Shown here: piece by piece, positions 8,400-17,604 of the stretch
Layout: every line of letters begins with the position of its first letter
Numbering within the stretch: position 1 is the stretch's first letter
Origin: JAPOUP01 sp965201085
GTDB taxonomy: Bacteria > Pseudomonadota > Alphaproteobacteria > Rhodobacterales > Rhodobacteraceae
Direction: 5' to 3'
Length of the DNA: 64,000 nt
NCBI GenBank assembly: GCA_965201085.1
Contig: CBDAVS010000047.1
Location: 232,232 to 296,231, forward strand
Program-made: the position numbers and the translations under genes
The notes under the pieces: generated by a model
The model's database searches: none
What the model was told of the DNA's origin: nothing
Seen by the model: the letters and a program-made list of their open reading frames with translations, nothing else

Positions 8400-9167
8400 T
8401 CAGAAGAATACATCCGCCGCAGCGACGGTGCGGCGTGACTCCGGTGTTCGAAGGACGAGCGCACCCGAAGCGTCGATCGTCTCGAACACACCGTTGATTT
8501 CCTCGGACGGCGTACGCGCGGTGACGGTTCGGCCAAGCCGTGCGGCCCGCGTCAGCCATGTCTCCCGAACCGGAGCGAATCCCTCGGTCGCGAATCTTCG
8601 GTCCCATCGGGCATATGCCGGCGCCAAAGCCGCCAGAAGCTCGGCCGGAGTCACCGCATGGCCCGTCTCATGGGCGAGGCATACCGGTCGCAGGGCGCCC
8701 GGTTCAATCTCGGCGCCAGCGGGAGCTTCGGCCAGGTTCACACCTATCCCGATGGCCAGATACCGCGAGGCCTCTCCCTGGCCCAGACCTTCCAGTAGTA
8801 TGCCCGCCAGCTTGCCGCCGTTCAGGAGAACGTCGTTCGGCCATTTCAGCGCAAAGCCGCCGACATGGCCGGTAATCGCCACAAGCGCGTCTAACAGCGC
8901 CAGACCTGCGACGAACCCGCGCAATGCGGCCGTCGCGGGCGGTTCGCTGAGACGCAGCAGCAGGGTGGCGGCGAAATTTCCCTCCGGAAACACCCAGCGC
9001 CGCCCACGCCGTCCACGCGCCGCCGTCTGACGCAGCGCGTGAATCCAGATCGGCGATACGGTGTCGCACATCCGCCGCGCGGCTTCCGCATTGGTGCTGT
9101 CCGTCTCGGCGAGGATCACCCGATCATATCCGGACGGCCAGCCGTCCCATGCGTGCTCAGTTGACAA
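8400..9167 (-). CDS. birA: biotin--[acetyl-CoA-carboxylase] ligase
   Basis: It attaches biotin to the carboxyl carrier protein of acetyl-CoA carboxylase. The start DSTNAEAARRM, the biotin-binding GRRGRRWVFPEGN, and the active-site strand KWPNDVLLNGGKLAGILLEG are all present. There is no N-terminal helix-turn-helix domain, so this is a ligase-only form without repressor function. At 255 residues it is complete. Its first codons overlap the end of nuoN by 11 bases, which points to co-translation with the complex I operon. Confidence 0.93.
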   Translation of the reverse strand: MSTEHAWDGWPSGYDRVILAETDSTNAEAARRMCDTVSPIWIHALRQTAARGRRGRRWVFPEGNFAATLLLRLSEPPATAALRGFVAGLALLDALVAITGHVGGFALKWPNDVLLNGGKLAGILLEGLGQGEASRYLAIGIGVNLAEAPAGAEIEPGALRPVCLAHETGHAVTPAELLAALAPAYARWDRRFATEGFAPVRETWLTRAARLGRTVTARTPSEEINGVFETIDASGALVLRTPESRRTVAAADVFF

Positions 9168-10593
9168 GAGCCGCCGCCGCCGCCGCCGCCGGACCCTCGA
9201 TGCCGAACAGATTGATCACTCCCGCAACCATGATGGCGGCGGACGCCATCAAAAACGCCCATTGCGTCGGTGCCATACCACCGTCGAGCGCGTCGGCGTC
9301 TTCGCCAAAATACATATAATACACGATCCGCAGGTAGTAGAACGCACCGATGACGCTGGCGACCGCACCGGCCACGGCAAGCCAGGCCATATCCGCCTGG
9401 ACCGCCGCGTGAAGAACATAGAATTTCCCGAAAAACCCGACCAGCGGCGGAACGCCCGCAAGGCTGAACATCAGGACCAGAATGGCAAGCGCCTTGAGCG
9501 GTTCCCGCCGGGAATAGAGATTCAGCGCAGCGATATCGCTCACCGCCTGCCCCTCACGCTCCATCGACAGGATGAAAGCGAAGGTTCCGACATTCATGGT
9601 GACGTATATCGCCATATATACCAGCATCGCCTGCACACCCAATGCGGTACCGCTGGCAAGGCCCATAAGCGCGAATCCCATATGGGCGATGGACGAATAG
9701 GCCATGAGGCGCTTGATGTCGCGCTGGCCGATCGCGGCCACGGCGCCAAGAAACATCGAGGCCACGGACAGGAAAGCGACGACCTGGCTCCAATCGGTGA
9801 CCGACCCACCGAACGCGTCATGAACCACCCGGGCGAACAATCCCATCGCCGCCATCTTCGGCGCCGTGGAAAAAAACGCCGTGACCGGTGTCGGCGATCC
9901 TTCGTAAACGTCAGGTGTCCACATGTGGAACGGCACCGCCGAAACCTTGAACGCAAGACCGCTGAGGATGAAAGCAAGTCCGAACAGCAGACCGGTGGAA
10001 ATTCCGTCCGACGCAGCCTCTACGATACCTCCGAACACCGTTGTCCCGGCAAAGCCATAGGTCAATGAAGCGCCGTAGAGCAGCAGGCCGGAGCCGAGCG
10101 CGCCAAGCACGAAATACTTCAACCCGGCTTCCGTCGATCTGACACTGCTGCGGTGCAGACTTGCCACCACATAGAGCGCCAGCGACTGAAGCTCCAATCC
10201 CATATAGAGCGCGATGAGGTCACCGGCCGAAACCATCACCATCATGCCGCAGACAGCGAAAGCGATGAGCAGTGGATACTCGAAGCTCAGAAGGCCGCGC
10301 TTGGCCATATAGCCCTCGCCCATGACCAGAACCGTAGCCGCGGAGAGCAGGATCACGACCTTCGCGAAACGGGCGAACGCATCGTCCACGAACATGCCGC
10401 CCAAAGCCGCGTTGGTGCCCTGTCCGCTGAACCCGATCCAGACGGCAAGCGCGACGAAGGCCACCGAGGTTCCCCAAAGCATTGTCGGAGCGGTCCTGTC
10501 CTGACCGCCAAAGACGCCGAACATGAGCGCCACCATCGCGGCGACGGCAATTACGATCTCAGGTGCGAGGATCAGGATATCGGAATGGATCAT
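9157..10593 (-). CDS. nuoN: NADH-quinone oxidoreductase subunit N
   Basis: This is an antiporter-like proton-pumping membrane subunit of respiratory complex I. The chosen ATG at 10593 follows the nuoM stop with one base between. A longer frame begins inside nuoM and would add an unlikely N-terminus. Family motifs include YFVLGALGSGLLLYGASLTYG, FKVSAVPFHMWTPDVYEGSPTPVTAFFSTAPK with the conserved lysine, and RDIKRLMAYSSIAHMGF. The product is 478 residues and hydrophobic throughout, as expected. The alanine-rich C-terminus (about residues 465-475) is a simple repeat at gene level. Confidence 0.95.
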   Translation of the reverse strand: MIHSDILILAPEIVIAVAAMVALMFGVFGGQDRTAPTMLWGTSVAFVALAVWIGFSGQGTNAALGGMFVDDAFARFAKVVILLSAATVLVMGEGYMAKRGLLSFEYPLLIAFAVCGMMVMVSAGDLIALYMGLELQSLALYVVASLHRSSVRSTEAGLKYFVLGALGSGLLLYGASLTYGFAGTTVFGGIVEAASDGISTGLLFGLAFILSGLAFKVSAVPFHMWTPDVYEGSPTPVTAFFSTAPKMAAMGLFARVVHDAFGGSVTDWSQVVAFLSVASMFLGAVAAIGQRDIKRLMAYSSIAHMGFALMGLASGTALGVQAMLVYMAIYVTMNVGTFAFILSMEREGQAVSDIAALNLYSRREPLKALAILVLMFSLAGVPPLVGFFGKFYVLHAAVQADMAWLAVAGAVASVIGAFYYLRIVYYMYFGEDADALDGGMAPTQWAFLMASAAIMVAGVINLFGIEGPAAAAAAALVN

Positions 10594-10594
10594 C

Positions 10595-12148
10595 TCACTG
10601 GCCCATGCTTTCGGCAACCATGACCACCGCGCCTGTCCGCTCGGCCAACGCCATGTCATGACCGGCCACCAGCGCCTCCACCGACGGACCGATGATGTCG
10701 GTCACGAGACTGGGATAGACGCCGAGAAGAATCGTCATGACCACCAGTGGCGCGAATACCAGGCGTTCGCGCCAGTTCAGATCGGTGATCGACTTCAGCG
10801 CTTCCCTGATCAGATCGCCCATCATCACCCGGCGGTAAAGCCATAACGCATAAGCGGCGCTCAGGATCACACCGGTGGCGGCGACGGCTGCGACCCAGGT
10901 ATTCGTCTGGAAGATGCCCATCAGCGTCAGGAATTCACCGATGAACCCCGATGTGCCGGGAAGGCCGACATTGGCGAGCGTGAACAGCATGAAGACCAGC
11001 GCATAGGCCGGCATCCGACTGACGAGTCCGCCATAGGCGTCGATATCGCGTGTATGCATTCTGTCGTAGATGATGCCGACACACAGGAACAGGGCCCCGG
11101 AAATGAAGCCATGGCTGATCATCTGGAATATGGCGCCGTCAATTCCCTGTTGGTTCACGGCGAAAATGCCTGCCGTGACAAAGCCCATATGGGCGACCGA
11201 GGAATAGGCGATGAGCTTTTTCATGTCCTCCTGGGCCAGTGCGACCAGCGAGGTGTAGACGATGGCGATCGCGCTGAGCCACAGAACCAGCGGCGCCAGA
11301 AGGTCGGACGCGACGGGAAACATCGGAATCGAGAACCGCAGGAACCCGTAGCCACCCATTTTCAGCAGGATCGCGGCCAGAACCACCGATCCGGCGGTCG
11401 GCGCCTGCACATGGGCGTCGGGCAGCCAGGTATGGACCGGCCACATCGGCATTTTCACGGCGAAGCTGGCGAAAAACGCCAGCCAGAGAAGCGTCTGAAG
11501 ACCGCCTACGATATCTATGCCGAGCACCCGCAGGTCTTCCGAAGGGAAGCCGTAGGTCAGCAACGCCCGGATATCCGTCGTTCCCGCCTCGTGGAACATG
11601 ACGATCATCGCGACCAGCATCAGAACCGAGCCAAGGAAGGTATAGAGAAAGAACTTGAAGGCCGCGTAGATCCGTTCCTTTCCACCCCAGATGCCGATGA
11701 TCAGGAACATCGGGATCAATCCACCCTCGAAAAACAGGTAAAACAGCACCAGATCCAACGATGTGAAGACGCCAAGCATCAGCGTCTCCAGCGTCAGCAG
11801 GGCGATCATGTAATCCTTCACGCGATGCGTCACGCCCCAGCAGGATATCACCGTGATCGGCATGAGGAAGGTCGTCAGCAGTACGAACAGGATCGAGATG
11901 CCATCGATCCCCATCCGGTATTTCAGGCCCAGAAGCCAATCGCGTTCCTCCACGAACTGAAAGCCTGTATCGGCGGGATCGAACTCCGCGATCAGGAACA
12001 GCGAAATGATGAAGGTGACGGAGGTGGCGGTCAGCGCCAGCCATTTCGCGTTCCGCTGCGCCGCTTCGTCATCCCCGCGCAGGAACAGCGCCAGAATTCC
12101 GGCCGCGACCGCCGGTAGGAAGGTTACGATGGAAAGGATGTTCTCCAT
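10595..12148 (-). CDS. nuoM: NADH-quinone oxidoreductase subunit M
   Basis: This is the central antiporter-like subunit of the complex I membrane arm, with 517 residues and about 14 membrane helices. Landmarks are the glutamate-bearing helix in the LFYLFFEGGLIPMFLIIGIWGG region, AVKMPMWPVHTWLPDAHVQAPTAGSVVLAAILLKMGGYGF, and MKKLIAYSSVAHMGF. The start ATG overlaps the nuoL stop by one base, and nuoN follows with one base between, so the three large subunits are tightly coupled. Confidence 0.96.
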   Translation of the reverse strand: MENILSIVTFLPAVAAGILALFLRGDDEAAQRNAKWLALTATSVTFIISLFLIAEFDPADTGFQFVEERDWLLGLKYRMGIDGISILFVLLTTFLMPITVISCWGVTHRVKDYMIALLTLETLMLGVFTSLDLVLFYLFFEGGLIPMFLIIGIWGGKERIYAAFKFFLYTFLGSVLMLVAMIVMFHEAGTTDIRALLTYGFPSEDLRVLGIDIVGGLQTLLWLAFFASFAVKMPMWPVHTWLPDAHVQAPTAGSVVLAAILLKMGGYGFLRFSIPMFPVASDLLAPLVLWLSAIAIVYTSLVALAQEDMKKLIAYSSVAHMGFVTAGIFAVNQQGIDGAIFQMISHGFISGALFLCVGIIYDRMHTRDIDAYGGLVSRMPAYALVFMLFTLANVGLPGTSGFIGEFLTLMGIFQTNTWVAAVAATGVILSAAYALWLYRRVMMGDLIREALKSITDLNWRERLVFAPLVVMTILLGVYPSLVTDIIGPSVEALVAGHDMALAERTGAVVMVAESMGQ

Positions 12149-14238
12149 CAGTTCGCTCCACCGGCAAGCATCATCCAGGTGACGAGAAGCACGATCCCGA
12201 CCACCATCGCGAACGCGTAGGTGAAAATATACCCGGACTGAGCCCTCGCCGCCAACGAGGTAAGGAAGGGTATGCCCCCCATGGCCAGTCCATTGATCGT
12301 GCCGTCGATGACGGATCCGTCACCACGCCTCCAGAGGAGGCGGGCGGTGAAGCGCGCCGGACGCACGATCACGGCGTCGAAAATCTCGTCGAAATACCAC
12401 TTGTTGAGCAGGAATAGATAGAGTGGCCGCTGATTCGCGGCCAGCCTGCCCGGCAGGTCAGGCCTGCGGATATAGAACAGCCATGCGACGGCGAATCCGA
12501 TGACCATGGCGATGAACGGCGCGTATCTCACCCAGATCGGCGCATGATGCGCTTCATCCATCACGTTGTTGTCGGGATGGGTGAACAGGGCACCCTGCCC
12601 GGGCGTCCAGCCAGTGGCCTCGCCGGGCCCATCCTCGGTCCCGCCTTTCGCCTCCTCACCGTGACCATCGCCGTGCGGACCGTGTTCCGCTTCGGCATGA
12701 TGATCGGGAACCCCGTAGAACCGGTTGACCGATTCGTGGTCGCCGAAGAACTGTCCGAACCAGACCATGCCAGCGAAGATCGCTCCGAGCGCCAGCACGC
12801 CGAGCGGAACGAGCATGGTCCAGGGACTCTCATGGGCATGATCATGCTTATGCCGGTCACCGCGCGGTTCGCCGTAGAATGTCATGAACAGAAGCCTCCA
12901 CGAATAGAAGCTCGTGAACACCGCCGCGATGACCAGCATCCAGAAGGCGAAGTTTCCCGCTCCGGTATGCGCCCCCCAGGCGCTCTCGACTATCGCGTCC
13001 TTCGAGAGAAAGCCAGCGAATCCAAAATGGGTGAGGGGAATACCGACCCCGGTGATCGCCAGCGTACCGATCATCATCGCCCGGAACGTATAGGGGATCT
13101 TAGCTCTCAGCCCTCCGTAATTCCGCATGTCCTGCTCATGATGCATAGCATGGATCACCGACCCCGCGCCGAGGAACAGCATCGCCTTGAAGAACGCGTG
13201 GGTGAACAGATGGAACATCGCCGCCGAGTAGACGCCAACTCCCGCCGCCACGAACATGTAGCCGAGTTGCGAACAGGTCGAGTAGGCGATGACGCGTTTG
13301 ATATCGTTCTGAACCAGACCGACGGTTGCCGCGAAGAACGCGGTCAGCGCACCGATATAGAGAACGATGGTCTTCGCTTCGGGCGCGAATTCCATCAGCG
13401 GTGACATACGGCAGACCAGGAACACACCCGCCGTCACCATGGTCGCCGCATGGATCAGCGCCGAGACAGGGGTCGGGCCCTCCATCGCGTCGGGCAACCA
13501 GGTATGCAGGAACAGCTGCGCGGACTTACCCATCGCCCCGACGAATAGAAGGAAAGCCGCCAGGTTCGCCGCGTTCCAGTCGGTCCAGAGGAAGGTGACA
13601 CGGGTTTCGGCCAGTTCCGGCGCCTTCTCGAAGATGACGTCCAACGAAATCGAATCGGTCAGCAGGAACAGCGCGAAGATTCCGAGCGCGAAACCGAAAT
13701 CGCCCACCCGATTGACCACAAAGGCTTTGATCGCGGCGGCGTTGGCGCTCGGCTTACGAAAATAGAAGCCGATCAGAAGGTAGGAGGCGACTCCAACCCC
13801 TTCCCAACCGAAGAACATCTGCAATAGGTTGTCCGACGTTACCAGCGCCAGCATCGCAAACGTGAAGAATGACAGATAGGCGAAGAAACGCGGACGGTAG
13901 CTCTCGCCTTCACGGAAATGCCCGTCATCCGCCATATAGCCGAAACTGTAGAGATGGACCAGCGCCGACACCGTCGTTACCACAACCAGCATGATCGCCG
14001 TAAGCCGATCGAGACGGATCATCCAGTCAGTGGAGAGGCTTCCCGAATCGACGAATCGCATGATGACGGTCCGCTGGGTTTCGCCATCGAATCCGAGGAA
14101 TACGATCCAGCTGAGCAGACAGGACAGGAACAGCAGCCCCGTCGCCGACCACAGTGCGGCGACCTCGCCGATCAGCTTCCAGCCAAAGCCGCATAGGACC
14201 GCGCCGACAAGTGGGGCAAGGACGATGGTGGCTTCCAT
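12148..14238 (-). CDS. nuoL: NADH-quinone oxidoreductase subunit L
   Basis: This is the distal proton-pumping subunit of complex I, with the long lateral helix near the C-terminus. It has 696 residues. Motifs include FFGWEGVGVASYLLIGFYF, MGKSAQLFLHTWLPDAMEGPTPVSALIHAATMVTAGVFL and NDIKRVIAYSTCSQLGYMF. A His/Asp/Glu-rich hydrophilic loop (about residues 465-545, with HKHDHAHES and HHAEAEHGPHGDGHGEE) precedes the last helices; such loops are common in Rhodobacterales NuoL. It starts six bases after the nuoK stop. Confidence 0.96.
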   Translation of the reverse strand: MEATIVLAPLVGAVLCGFGWKLIGEVAALWSATGLLFLSCLLSWIVFLGFDGETQRTVIMRFVDSGSLSTDWMIRLDRLTAIMLVVVTTVSALVHLYSFGYMADDGHFREGESYRPRFFAYLSFFTFAMLALVTSDNLLQMFFGWEGVGVASYLLIGFYFRKPSANAAAIKAFVVNRVGDFGFALGIFALFLLTDSISLDVIFEKAPELAETRVTFLWTDWNAANLAAFLLFVGAMGKSAQLFLHTWLPDAMEGPTPVSALIHAATMVTAGVFLVCRMSPLMEFAPEAKTIVLYIGALTAFFAATVGLVQNDIKRVIAYSTCSQLGYMFVAAGVGVYSAAMFHLFTHAFFKAMLFLGAGSVIHAMHHEQDMRNYGGLRAKIPYTFRAMMIGTLAITGVGIPLTHFGFAGFLSKDAIVESAWGAHTGAGNFAFWMLVIAAVFTSFYSWRLLFMTFYGEPRGDRHKHDHAHESPWTMLVPLGVLALGAIFAGMVWFGQFFGDHESVNRFYGVPDHHAEAEHGPHGDGHGEEAKGGTEDGPGEATGWTPGQGALFTHPDNNVMDEAHHAPIWVRYAPFIAMVIGFAVAWLFYIRRPDLPGRLAANQRPLYLFLLNKWYFDEIFDAVIVRPARFTARLLWRRGDGSVIDGTINGLAMGGIPFLTSLAARAQSGYIFTYAFAMVVGIVLLVTWMMLAGGAN

Positions 14239-14244
14239 GAACGC

Positions 14245-14556
14245 CTATCCCCTCATAACGTTGACGTCTTCGACGTCGATCGTGCCCCGGTTGCGGAAGA
14301 AGCAGACAAGGATCGCCAGACCTATCGCGGCTTCGGCGGCCGCGACGGTCAGTACGAAAAGCGTGAATATCTGCCCCACCAGATCGCCGAGGAAGCTCGA
14401 AAACGCGACGAGGTTGATATTGACCGCCAGCAGTATGAGTTCGATCGACATCAGAAGGATGATGACGTTTTTCCGGTTCAGGAATATTCCGAAAATCCCG
14501 ATTACGAACAGCGTCGCGGCGACGAAGAGATAATGTTCCAGACCGATCATCTGCAT
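14245..14556 (-). CDS. nuoK: NADH-quinone oxidoreductase subunit K
   Basis: This small three-helix membrane subunit of complex I lies near the quinone-proton coupling axis. It has 103 residues; the sequence ILLMSIELILLAVNINLV carries the essential glutamate of helix II, and AAAEAAIGLAILV carries the one of helix III. The start ATG directly abuts the stop of a small overlapping ORF upstream rather than nuoJ itself. Confidence 0.96.
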   Translation of the reverse strand: MQMIGLEHYLFVAATLFVIGIFGIFLNRKNVIILLMSIELILLAVNINLVAFSSFLGDLVGQIFTLFVLTVAAAEAAIGLAILVCFFRNRGTIDVEDVNVMRG

Positions 14557-14691
14557 TCACCGGAAGCCCTGCGCGAAAGGCGGTGGCGGCCCGCCACGGC
14601 TTCGGGTCATCGGGACGACCGCACCCGTGGACGGACGGGAGACGTTGAATTCCCTCCGCGAACGCTGGCTTTCCATGCCATAACTAGCCAT
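14557..14691 (-). CDS. small ORF between nuoJ and nuoK, 44 residues, function unknown
   Basis: This short frame begins with ATG at 14691, overlapping the last codons of nuoJ (ATGGC-TAG) with GGGGGAG in front. It ends with TGA at 14557-14559, immediately before the nuoK ATG at 14556. The peptide is basic and proline-rich (MASYGMESQRSRREFNV near the start, GGPPPPFAQGFR at the end), with no membrane helix. The exact fit between two complex I genes suggests it is translated and couples nuoJ to nuoK. I do not recognise a family. It could also be a leftover spacer that happens to stay open. Confidence 0.45.
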   Translation of the reverse strand: MASYGMESQRSRREFNVSRPSTGAVVPMTRSRGGPPPPFAQGFR

Positions 14692-15313
14692 GCCGCTCCC
14701 CCAGCCCCTGTCCTGACTCGACGTTCCTGACCTGCATCGCCTTTGATGGATCACGATAGATCTGCGCGATGATGTCCTGCCGTTTGATATGGGTTCTGTG
14801 GCGCAGGGTCAGCACGATCGCTCCGATCATCGCCACCAGCAGCACGAGACCCGCCAATTGGAACAGCAGGACGTAATCGTCGTAGAGCAGCCTGCCGATG
14901 GCGGCGGTGTTATGCGTCTCGGAATCCAACGGCGTAACGGCTGCGCGAAGACCCTCGGCGGAATCCGAATAGGTCCAGGTTCCGATGACCAATCCGAGTT
15001 CCATAAGCAGCACGACACCGATCAGAAGCGCGAGCGGGAGATATCTGGCCATTTCCGCCTTGAGTTCAGCGAAATCCACGTCAAGCATCATCACCACGAA
15101 CAGGAACAGGACCGCCACGGCACCGACATAGACGATGACCAGCAGCATCGCCACGAATTCCGCTCCCAGAAGCACGAACAGACCCGCCGCGCTTAGAAAC
15201 GCCAGGATCAGCCAGAGCACCGAATGCACCGGATTGCGGCTCGTCACCGTCATGAAACCGGCGGCTATGGCCGCTAACGAAAACACGTAGAAGGCGAAAC
15301 CGGCAAATCCCAT
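14684..15313 (-). CDS. nuoJ: NADH-quinone oxidoreductase subunit J
   Basis: This membrane subunit of complex I has five predicted helices. The conserved start FYVFSLAAIAAGFMTVTSRNPVHSVLWLI and the pi-bulge helix region EFVAMLLVIVYVGAVAVLFLFVVMML are clear. It has 209 residues, with an extended hydrophilic C-terminus after RHRTHIKRQD, as in related alphaproteobacteria. It follows the carboxymuconolactone decarboxylase-like gene by three bases. Confidence 0.95.
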   Translation of the reverse strand: MGFAGFAFYVFSLAAIAAGFMTVTSRNPVHSVLWLILAFLSAAGLFVLLGAEFVAMLLVIVYVGAVAVLFLFVVMMLDVDFAELKAEMARYLPLALLIGVVLLMELGLVIGTWTYSDSAEGLRAAVTPLDSETHNTAAIGRLLYDDYVLLFQLAGLVLLVAMIGAIVLTLRHRTHIKRQDIIAQIYRDPSKAMQVRNVESGQGLGERHG

Positions 15314-15316
15314 TGG

Positions 15317-15721
15317 TTAGTTTTCTCCGGAACCGGCGCGCGTTTCGGACGCGAGCCCCATCGCCTTGGCCGCGGCCGCGGCGCCGCCGAACAGTCCCGC
15401 AAGCGCGATCGTCTCCATGATCTCGCCATCGGTCGCTCCGGTGATTCGGGCATGGCGCACCGTCGCCCGAATCTGGGACTCCGCATGGGCGCCGATGACG
15501 GTCAGCCCCATCAAGGTCAGCAGGAGCCTGGTTTTCGCGCTGAGACCGTCGGGATTCAGGGTCTTACCGAAAAAGGCTTCCATGGCTTCCCTGGACATGG
15601 TCGGCCACATTCTCTCAATGGCTTCCGGTGTGACCGCCTCCATCATGGGAGCCATGGCGCCAGCCCATTGGTTGCCGAGCTTCATGAGTTCCTCGAACGG
15701 GTTTTTCGTCGTTTCCGTCAT
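15317..15721 (-). CDS. carboxymuconolactone decarboxylase family protein inside the nuo operon
   Basis: This is a 134-residue alpha-helical protein of the CMD/AhpD-like fold. The family pattern is seen at LSAKTRLLLTLMGLTVIGAHAESQIRATVRHARITGATDGEIMETIALAGLFGG. The usual CxxC of the AhpD peroxidase branch is missing, so thiol peroxidase activity is unlikely. It overlaps the end of nuoI by four bases and is followed closely by nuoJ, so it is expressed with complex I. The same position is known in Rhodobacteraceae. Its role there is not established; assembly or stability is only a guess. Confidence 0.85.
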   Translation of the reverse strand: MTETTKNPFEELMKLGNQWAGAMAPMMEAVTPEAIERMWPTMSREAMEAFFGKTLNPDGLSAKTRLLLTLMGLTVIGAHAESQIRATVRHARITGATDGEIMETIALAGLFGGAAAAAKAMGLASETRAGSGEN

Positions 15722-16212
15722 CGGTAAGGCGCGTCCATTTCAAGATTGCGGGCGATCTCGGCTTCCCAACGATCGCCGTTCTCGAGCAGCTTCTCCTTGG
15801 TATAGAAGAGCTCTTCGCGGGTCTCGGCCGCGAATTCGAAATTCGGACCCTCGACGATGGCATCGACCGGACAGGCTTCCTGACAGAATCCGCAATAGAT
15901 GCATTTCGTCATGTCGATGTCGTAGCGTGTCGTGCGTCGGCTGCCATCCTCGCGTGGCTCCGCGTCGATGGTGATCGCCTGGGCCGGGCAGATCGCCTCG
16001 CAAAGCTTGCAGGCGATGCAGCGCTCCTCACCGTTCGGATACCGCCGCAGCGCGTGTTCGCCACGGAAGCGCGGACTCAATGACCCCTTTTCGTGAGGAT
16101 AGTTCACCGTGGCCTTGGGAGCGACGAAATATTTCATTCCAAGCGCGAAGCCCTTCAGGAAGTCCCAGAGCACGAAATACTTCCCGGCGCGGATCCAGTC
16201 GATCTGGGTCAT
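15718..16212 (-). CDS. nuoI: NADH-quinone oxidoreductase subunit I
   Basis: This peripheral-arm subunit carries two [4Fe-4S] clusters (N6a and N6b) that pass electrons toward the quinone site. Both ligand sets are intact: CIACKLCEAICPAQA (about residues 62-76) and CIYCGFCQEACPVDA (about 101-115). It has 164 residues, and the N-terminal amphipathic segment LWDFLKGFALGMKYF that contacts the membrane arm is present. It sits 44 bases after nuoH. Confidence 0.97.
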   Translation of the reverse strand: MTQIDWIRAGKYFVLWDFLKGFALGMKYFVAPKATVNYPHEKGSLSPRFRGEHALRRYPNGEERCIACKLCEAICPAQAITIDAEPREDGSRRTTRYDIDMTKCIYCGFCQEACPVDAIVEGPNFEFAAETREELFYTKEKLLENGDRWEAEIARNLEMDAPYR

Positions 16213-16256
16213 GCCAACGCTCCCCGGATTTCAGGCCTGAACACCTTTGGCATGGC

Positions 16257-17294
16257 TCAACCCCCTACCGCCCAGCGGGCATAGGCACCGCCGAATGCCC
16301 CGTATTGGGCGAAGAACGCAACGATTACCACCCATGCGATCGACACCGGCAGGAAGACCTTCCAGCCCAACCGCATAAGCTGGTCGTATCGATAGCGCGG
16401 CACGATCGCCTTTACCATCGCGAACAGGAAGAAGAAAAACGCCATCTTCGCCACCATCCACAAAGCCCCGTCCGCCAGTCCGGGGATCGGCGATAGCCAG
16501 CCTCCGAAGAAGAGGAGGCTCGTCAGCCCGCACATCAGGAAGATCGCGATGTATTCACCGGCCATGAACAGCAGGAACGGGGTCGATGAATATTCAACTT
16601 GATATCCCGCCACCAGTTCCGATTCAGCTTCGGGCAGATCGAAGGGCGGTCGGTTGGTCTCGGCCAGGGCGCTGACGAAGAACAGCACCACCATCGGCAG
16701 GTGCGGCAGCCAATACCAGCTGAACAGCCCATATGCACCGTCCTGGGCCCGAACGATATCCCCGAAATTCAGCGAGCCCGTGGAGATGATGACACCGATG
16801 ATGATAAATCCGATGGAAACCTCGTAGCTGATCATCTGCGCGGCCGATCTCAGCGACCCAAGGAACGGGTATTTCGAATTCGATGCCCATCCCCCCATGA
16901 TCACCCCATAGACCTCAAGGGAAGAGACCGCGAAGACATAGAGAACGGCGACGTTTATCTCCGCCAGCACCCATCTATCGTTGAACGGAATGACCGCCCA
17001 GGCGATGATCGCGAGAACGAAAGACACCATCGGGGCCAGTATGAAGACCGCCCGATCCGCGCCTGCCGGAAAAACCACTTCCTTGACGACGTATTTCAGC
17101 GCGTCCGCCACCGATTGCAGCAGACCGAAGGCCCCTACCACATTCGGCCCGCGGCGCATCTGGACGGCCGCCCAGATCTTTCGGTCTCCGTAAACGAGGA
17201 ACAGCAGCGAGATCATCACGAAGGCGATCATCAATATGCACTGGGCGGTGACGATCAAGGCGATGCCAAGGCCTGACGATAGGAATTCAGCCAT
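16257..17294 (-). CDS. nuoH: NADH-quinone oxidoreductase subunit H
   Basis: This membrane subunit forms much of the quinone-binding cavity at the junction of the two arms of complex I. It has 345 residues. Signature stretches are YGDRKIWAAVQMRRGPNVVGAFGLLQSVADALKY, GWASNSKYPFLGSLRSAAQMISYEV and ETNRPPFDLPEAESELVAGYQVEY. Its first eight bases overlap the small hypothetical gene upstream. Confidence 0.97.
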   Translation of the reverse strand: MAEFLSSGLGIALIVTAQCILMIAFVMISLLFLVYGDRKIWAAVQMRRGPNVVGAFGLLQSVADALKYVVKEVVFPAGADRAVFILAPMVSFVLAIIAWAVIPFNDRWVLAEINVAVLYVFAVSSLEVYGVIMGGWASNSKYPFLGSLRSAAQMISYEVSIGFIIIGVIISTGSLNFGDIVRAQDGAYGLFSWYWLPHLPMVVLFFVSALAETNRPPFDLPEAESELVAGYQVEYSSTPFLLFMAGEYIAIFLMCGLTSLLFFGGWLSPIPGLADGALWMVAKMAFFFFLFAMVKAIVPRYRYDQLMRLGWKVFLPVSIAWVVIVAFFAQYGAFGGAYARWAVGG

Positions 17295-17604
17295 GTTTCC
17301 TCACACGGTCGGCGGTCCAGCGCCTGCGCATCGGGATCGATCGCATAACGCCGGTGTCCCGGCCTGACGGTGATACCAAGTGACCGCCATAGACCGCATT
17401 CGCGACCGGAATGCCAGCCTCATCGGGTGGAATGTTCAATGAACGTACCGTCGCCATGTGCCCGTAGGCGAATGTCGACGATATTCCCGGAAGGACAGCT
17501 TCCAGCATTTGGCCGGGGGTGACACACGTACGATACACACCGATATCGGCGGGCGCCGTGTTGCTGACTACTTCCCGGGCTTGGCCTAAGCGGATCACGC
17601 GCAC
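17287..17604 (-). CDS. hypothetical protein between nuoG and nuoH
   Basis: This 105-residue frame starts with GTG immediately after the nuoG stop and overlaps the nuoH start by eight bases, so it fills the gap exactly. The product is mostly hydrophilic and basic (the end reads MRRRWTADRVRKHG), with no signal peptide, membrane helix or cysteine cluster. I do not recognise a family. The position suggests co-translation with complex I. Small unidentified frames inside nuo operons are known in Rhodobacter relatives, but homology to those is not shown here. Confidence 0.55.
   Translation of the reverse strand: MRVIRLGQAREVVSNTAPADIGVYRTCVTPGQMLEAVLPGISSTFAYGHMATVRSLNIPPDEAGIPVANAVYGGHLVSPSGRDTGVMRSIPMRRRWTADRVRKHG

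Noticed and set aside
10600..14300. Long plus-strand frames opposite nuoL and nuoM
   Set aside because: They are complementary-strand artefacts of conserved membrane-protein genes and have no start signals or family motifs.
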